From Cranoglanis bouderius (Eukaryota; Chordata; Actinopteri; Siluriformes; Cranoglanididae): DNA of 64,000 nucleotides. Position numbers and translations under genes: made by a program. The notes below the pieces were generated by a model. It made no database searches. It was not told the origin of the DNA and was given only the letters and a program-made list of their open reading frames with translations. Shown here piece after piece: positions 58,946-64,000 of the stretch (the first letter of the stretch is position 1; every line of letters starts with the position of its first letter). The stretch is from positions 28,696,255 through 28,760,254 of the forward strand of contig CM042539.1 in NCBI GenBank assembly GCA_023630585.1, read 5' to 3'.

Positions 58946-60287
58946 CAGCACTGTGGCGTGACGTTACAGCAACATGTCTGTTATTTTCCAATGTACTGAA
59001 TGTACTGAATAGGCGAGTGTCTTAAAAATAAGGCTAAAATCTTGATAGCTATTTGATTCACAACTACAAGTGCAACGTTCTGGTTTTTCTATAAGTCTGT
59101 TTTCCAAACGTTGTGGTTTTCTGATATTGAGGAAGGAACCTTCAATCATGTGTGTATTTTAATTGGAAATTTCATCCACTGAAAAAAGTAGTTCCACCAC
59201 AGAGAGATTATTCCTCTCTATTAATAAACCGGGCTGGAGCACTACACGTGTAAATATTCCTTTGTTGTTTAGACGTGGCAGAAGTGTAGACCTCAGGGTT
59301 CTTCCAGTGGTTCCCTTTTATTTCTTTTAGTTTTGTGTTGTTACTTTATTATTAACAGAATGATTAACAAAACAGAGCAAGAAGTCAGACATCAGCTCAA
59401 TTTTTTTTTTTTTTTTACGCTATCATTTGACATTTCTCAACAAGAAATCATTCGTGTGTAGATCACTCGACATTTAGTTTCCAGTTTTACGAGCCATGAT
59501 GATGATTATCTAGTTGTCTAGCCGAACTCGCCGAAATATAAAACCTCACAAAAATAAAACTTGTGAAGAGAAAAGAACAGAGAACCGGTCAAAGTTCACA
59601 CAGGAGGTAGCTGCTAGCTAACGAAGCCAGTCAACCAGCTCGAGAGCGCCGCCTTCTGATTAAAGTAGGAACAAATCAAACGAGAAAAAAATGGATTACT
59701 GTGTTGCCTCTCGCTAACATTTGACTCCTTTGTTTTGCTGCAATAAATGATTTGGTCTTTTCATCCTTTCCACATTTTTGATATTAGAGCAGGCTCATGT
59801 AGATATTTTTTTAACCGTTTCTGTACTTCTGTTTTTCAGTAATGGAGCTGAACTCGGCCAGTGGAAAACAACACCTGCGAGAGAATACACAAACACACAA
59901 GAACAAAAGAAGCACCCAGTGTTTAGTACAGTAGACTAGCTCCTGTGTGGTTTGGGACAGAACCAGGACGACAATGCAGAACACAAATGTGCTACACTGT
60001 CAGAGGACAAGCTAATGAAGAGGTACAATTTTATTCCCCAATGTACAATTGTACTAAAAAAAAAAAAGCAGAACTTAATGTCCAATAATATACCCTACAT
60101 TTATTTTTTAAGGGACTTAAAAATACTCTACATCGTCTCAGTCCTCTAAACAAAGATACAAAAAAGGCACCTTTAAGAGAACCACCAGAAACAAGATCTC
60201 TGGAATACAGGATGATTAAAAATGTACACTCACTGGCAACAGTTTATTCTTTACCATTTTCTTTTCTTTTCTTTACAGCAGCCTGTT

Positions 60288-60419
60288 CTTGGTGTTGTTG
60301 ATGTTGTTGCTGGTGGTGTTGGTGGTTTAGGTGTTGTTGTTGGTGTTATTGCTGTTGTTGTTGTTGTTGTTGGTAGTGGAGTTGATGGTGTTTTGGTGGT
60401 AGTGTTGTTGCTGGTGGAT

Positions 60420-60460
<41 letters not shown>
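60288..60460. repeat. Imperfect (GTT)n tract
   Basis: A trinucleotide region ending in 14 pure GTT units; the Val- and Gln/Asn-rich ORFs over it are artefacts. Confidence 0.9.
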
Positions 60461-60461
<1 letters not shown>

Positions 60462-61311
60462 GAAATAGCTACCAGATTGAGTCTGGAGCAAAAAAGAAAG
60501 GTTGCGGCCCAGATGGAGGTCTTTCAGTCTCACACCATAGTTTTGTATATATTTTTTTTATTCACTCTGTATATCTTATACAGTTTTGCTCTAAGTGTAG
60601 TATGTAGTATGATGTAACAGTGGGATTTGGTCACGTGGGTATTATCTGTATTCACTTATTAATAAAATCTTATTTAAATCTTAAATTAACCTGCCAGTTG
60701 TGGCAGATACGGTATACGGTACCCAAAACAATGGGTAGCTACTTGTCACAAATGCAGTTTATTATTGGATACTAATCTGCATGACGTCACTGCTGGTCAT
60801 TAAGGAGGAAGGAAATGCGATTTAATGACTTAAACCAGCGGAATGAAGCCAAACAAATGCTCTGATTCCAGACACGATCCCCTGAACTCACTCCGCTGCT
60901 CTGACCTCAGCTCGAGACATATTTACTGTCCAACTTCCGGAGTGAGATTGGTTGCAAAAACGAATTTTCACGTGTGTAAAGTTGTGAATGAAGTTCAGAA
61001 CATGGGCGTGGTTAGCGTCTTCCGTTATGACTGAAAATATCAGACTAGTGTGACGTGTGAAAACTGAATTAAACATTTATTTTTCGATTGTGTGTCGCTT
61101 TTACAGAAACAAGCGCTGACACTTTCTCAGATTCACACATTATTCCCCGGTAACTTTTAGCTAATAAAACTTGACTCTTTTAACATTGAGAAGTTTAGAT
61201 ACGGCACGTGGCGCGCTTTTCTTTCTTTCTGTTTTAATTTTTTAACCGTTTTTATTAACTTTCTAACTAGTTCCAGTTTAGTCGTTTCTCTGTAACAACA
61301 ATAGATCGGAA

Positions 61312-61368
<57 letters not shown>

Positions 61369-61700
61369 ATGATTAATATATAACTTCAACCTTAAGGTTT
61401 ATTTTCTAACATCTGATTCCGTTAAAAAAAATAATTCTCCGCAGAAGTAGAGTGTAATCTAATGTAATAATTAGGGTCGAATCTTCTAATAATAATAACA
61501 TTTAAATTAATTATGACTAGCTTATACAAGTAGTCGGGGAAATACAGCATCAGAGGAGAAAAATGGCAAAAATAAAAGCTTTTATTTACACAAATTACAC
61601 AAATTTTCTCAACAATAATCCTTGATACACACATTCCTACGTGTAGGTAGAATTATTTGGATTCGTTCTTCCCTGTTTACACACAATCATCTGCAAAAAA

Positions 61701-61705
<5 letters not shown>

Positions 61706-61792
<87 letters not shown>
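61706..61792. repeat. (TA)n microsatellite
   Basis: More than 40 TA units; the Tyr-Ile ORFs on both strands are artefacts. Confidence 0.95.
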
Positions 61793-61797
<5 letters not shown>

Positions 61798-62345
61798 GCA
61801 AGTCTGTGCAATGCTGGACCGAAGGACATCCTATGTAATAGAATAGAATATGAAACAAATAGGCCCTTGTGGTTATGGTACCAAAATAAAGAACTAAACA
61901 AAGGGAAAGATGTACTTTGCCTTGTCACTGCAATGATACGACCATGATTACGTCATCTGTACCTTCGGTGTGTATCTTTATACTTTTAAAAAAATAACTG
62001 AAGGATAATTTAAGGAGCAGTGATGAAGCTGTAAAGCTTCACTGTAAAAGCTAAAGGTCACCACATGCACCTTCTCAGATAAATCATACACACACGTGCC
62101 CTTGATGGTATCGAGGTTCAGCTTAGTACCCTTTCCTCCCCCCTGAGAGTGTAACCATGAGGAGATGTTTTACTTCATAAAGTCAATAAGATCTTATTGT
62201 AGAAACCTACAGATTTTTTTTTTGTTGAACTTATTTACGCGTTATATCATAATAATAGGCTATTGTTATTCATTTAATAAATCTTTATAATTCTTATTTA
62301 CATAGTACAATATTTTCTTCTGAATCTAAAATGCACCAAATGTAC

Positions 62346-62346
<1 letters not shown>

Positions 62347-62402
<56 letters not shown>
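62347..62402. repeat. (ATA)n microsatellite
   Basis: Trinucleotide tract upstream of the fli1 first exon. Confidence 0.95.
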
Positions 62403-62879
62403 TACCTGCTGTTCATAAGACAAACCTACAGTCTAAAGTAAACTTTAACAGAAAGATACTAAACAGCTATAAAACAACTAAAACATGCAACAAGTCAGTG
62501 TTTTTAATCAGCCTGGGGTATTTGAATAGTTTTTTTTTTATTATTATTATTATTATTATAACTGTGGTAAATAAAATGAAGTGAAAACGACCACACGCGA
62601 GCACGCGCGCGCACACAAACACGCGCGCGCACACAAACAACGCGTTCTGTTTTTAATCAGATTTGCGTTCAGTTTTGAGGAAACACTTGAACACTTCACC
62701 AATAAGAACGCAGAGCTCTGAGGGTTTTTTTTCTTCTTCTTCTTGTGTGTGTGTGTGTGTGTGTGTATGTGTGTGCGTGCGTGTGTGTGACTTCACTTCC
62801 CAATTTAGAAAGCAGAGCTCAAAGAAAAAAAAAAAAAAAAAAAAACCAAACCCTCTGCCATCCGGTTTATGGTCTCTAT

Positions 62880-63033
62880 GCGAAAAAAATTAGCAGCAGC
62901 AGCAGCTAGTAAATGAGCGAAAGCGCGCGCGCAGCAGTGCAGTCTTACACACCAGCGCGAATTAAACACCTCCAAATGCGCAAAACTCTCTCCATGAACC
63001 TCACACACACCCGGAATGGACTGCACTATTAAG
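62880..63033 (+). CDS. fli1b: First coding exon of a fli1 gene (partial)
   Basis: At 63016-63033 the text ATGGACTGCACTATTAAG encodes MDCTIK and is followed by a donor (GTCAGG). Vertebrate FLI1 begins MDGTIK and its first coding exon ends at that same place, in phase 0. The preceding 130 bp are CpG-rich and form a plausible 5'UTR. Fli1 is an ETS-family nuclear factor active in endothelial and blood lineages. Only this exon lies in the window; the rest of the window (63034-64000) is intron. The paralogue label b rests on the neighbour etv2, as in zebrafish. Gly3 is replaced by Cys here. Confidence 0.7.
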
Positions 63034-63296
63034 GTCAGGCTTTTTTTTGTTGTTGTTGTTGGATATTTTATTCGCGAAAGTGCATGTGTGTGTGTGTGTG
63101 TGTGTGTGCGTGTGCGTGCGTGCGTGCGCGCACCCACTGTCTCTCTCTCTTTTCAACGAGGCGGTGTGTGATGCAGCTCTTTTCCTTCTCGTACAAAATT
63201 TCCTCTTCCTTCCCGTTCGTGGTCGAATGTCGCCTCTTTAATAACAACAAGAAACCGCTACAACTTTTACACTCAGAATAAAAAAAACACACTCTG

Positions 63297-63328
<32 letters not shown>

Positions 63329-64000
63329 ACACACACACACCGCGGAATGGAGACCGGAGAGCGCTGCAAACGGTAACTCACGCCTTGCTGTGTTTCTTTT
63401 TATTTTCCTCCTTCTTCTTCTTTTTTTCCGTCCTCTGTTCCACGCGTATGTGTGCGTTAATTACTGCAAGCGGTCCAGGTGATCAGAGAAAAGCGCGCGC
63501 TGGTGCTAGTGCACGATAATAACAATCATAATCGCCATTATCATTACAATACCAGTGATAATGGCAGCGATGGAGGAAAGTGGAGGGAAAGCGCGTGAAG
63601 TTGCGGGGCAGGTGTCGCGCGCCATGAGCGCGCGCGTTAAGGACTCGCTCGGTGGGCATGAAATCAGACCGTCTAAAAATTCATATCTGGTCTGTTTCTT
63701 TTTCTGTTGTTCTTTATCGTCAGCAAAGGATACTGTCGCGTGCGTTAAGGCGTGTAATAAACAAACACCTGGATTGTTCCGTGACCTTTTTACACACACG
63801 GTGCTGAATTAGCGCCTTTTCAGCAGTGCTGTATTCATGTGTTTCATGACTTCCTACATGCACAGTGTTGATTTGAGTGTCGTGTTGAATCCTCTCTTCT
63901 CTTCTAGCATTTTTTTTTAGATCCGTTACAGCGTTTAAATGAACACTTACAGTCTTCGGTGTTCAGCTAGATTTATGCTGAATGTAGCTTTTGAAATCAC
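63034..64000 (+). other. fli1b: fli1 intron 1 (partial)
   Basis: CpG-rich start, GT/GC tracts at 63084-63130 and CA at 63297-63340, then AT-rich sequence. ORFs over the dinucleotide tracts are artefacts. A second ATG-plus-donor (63347-63372, METGERCK) could be an alternative first exon but I cannot support it. Confidence 0.5.

Larger units (their letters stand above)
56220..62700. other. Intergenic region between divergent etv2 and fli1
   Basis: About 6.5 kb without a recognisable gene. It contains (GAA)n at 56512-56546, (ATT)n at 57041-57078 and 61316-61362, CA tracts at 57819-57868, (GTT)n at 60288-60460, (TA)n at 61706-61792, (ATA)n at 62347-62402 and a MITE copy. The strings between these repeats are candidates for shared enhancers, but I cannot single out one by eye. 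Confidence 0.55.

Noticed and set aside
60222..60617. Val-rich ORF and Gln/Asn-rich reverse ORF
   Set aside because: Both arise from the (GTT)n tract; nothing outside the tract looks coding.
61622..61928. Tyr-Ile repeat ORFs on both strands
   Set aside because: Direct translation of a (TA)n microsatellite.
62590..63340. Cys-Val and His-Thr ORFs near the fli1 exon
   Set aside because: They are translations of GT/CA/GC dinucleotide tracts.
63347..63372. Possible alternative first exon METGERCK with a splice donor
   Set aside because: It begins right after a CA tract and matches no fli1 start I know; the MDCTIK exon at 63016 is far better supported.
1..64000. CRISPR arrays, bacterial operons or phage
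   Set aside because: Intron-containing vertebrate genes and fish transposons dominate; the regular repeats are micro- and minisatellites without unique spacers.

Overview
The window reads as nuclear DNA of a ray-finned fish, possibly a catfish or other ostariophysan (the group is my inference). Genes are interrupted by introns with GT/AG junctions. The intergenic DNA is AT-rich and full of Tc1/mariner remnants, L2-type LINE pieces, MITE-like repeats and long (ATT)n, (TA)n and (CA)n tracts.

Left third (about 1-26.9 kb): a tandem family of very small genes that I do not recognise. Seven copies (A-G, all on +) share one architecture: a 5' leader exon, a short first coding exon that is mostly acidic at its end, an 75-87 nt exon rich in Trp, Cys and Arg/Lys, and a last exon with a conserved QSSVRPF motif. 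Every junction is phase 1. Three copies are intact by conceptual splicing (C 86 aa, D 68 aa, G 71 aa). The other four have lost an exon or carry a stop. A 3 kb minisatellite of 16-bp units, with a 1008-bp higher-order repeat, separates copies A-C from D-G. Its three-frame 'giant ORFs' are artefacts.

Middle (27-40.7 kb): aste1 (asteroid homologue, XPG/FEN-like nuclease fold, - strand, 4 coding exons, 686 aa), then a voltage-gated sodium channel beta-1-type subunit (scn1b-like, + strand, 5 exons, 217 aa). One scn1b intron holds a MADF-domain exon inside short terminal inverted repeats.

Right (41-64 kb): a degraded L2-type LINE; a predicted CARD-only protein gene (- strand, 3 exons, 99 aa) whose second intron holds a Tc1 element; two Tc1 half-elements; etv2/etsrp (- strand, 7 coding exons, 361 aa, ETS domain without a Pointed domain); and, divergent from it about 7 kb away, the first coding exon of a fli1 gene (MDCTIK then a splice donor). 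The etv2-fli1 neighbourhood matches the known zebrafish etsrp-fli1b pair, so this is a haemato-endothelial regulator locus.

Interferon-response-like motifs (GAAANNGAAA type) occur at the predicted aste1 promoter, in intron 1 of the CARD gene and upstream of small-gene copy G. This hints at an innate-immune theme, which is inference only. All exon boundaries were worked out by eye from frame and splice consensus; no search or alignment was run.
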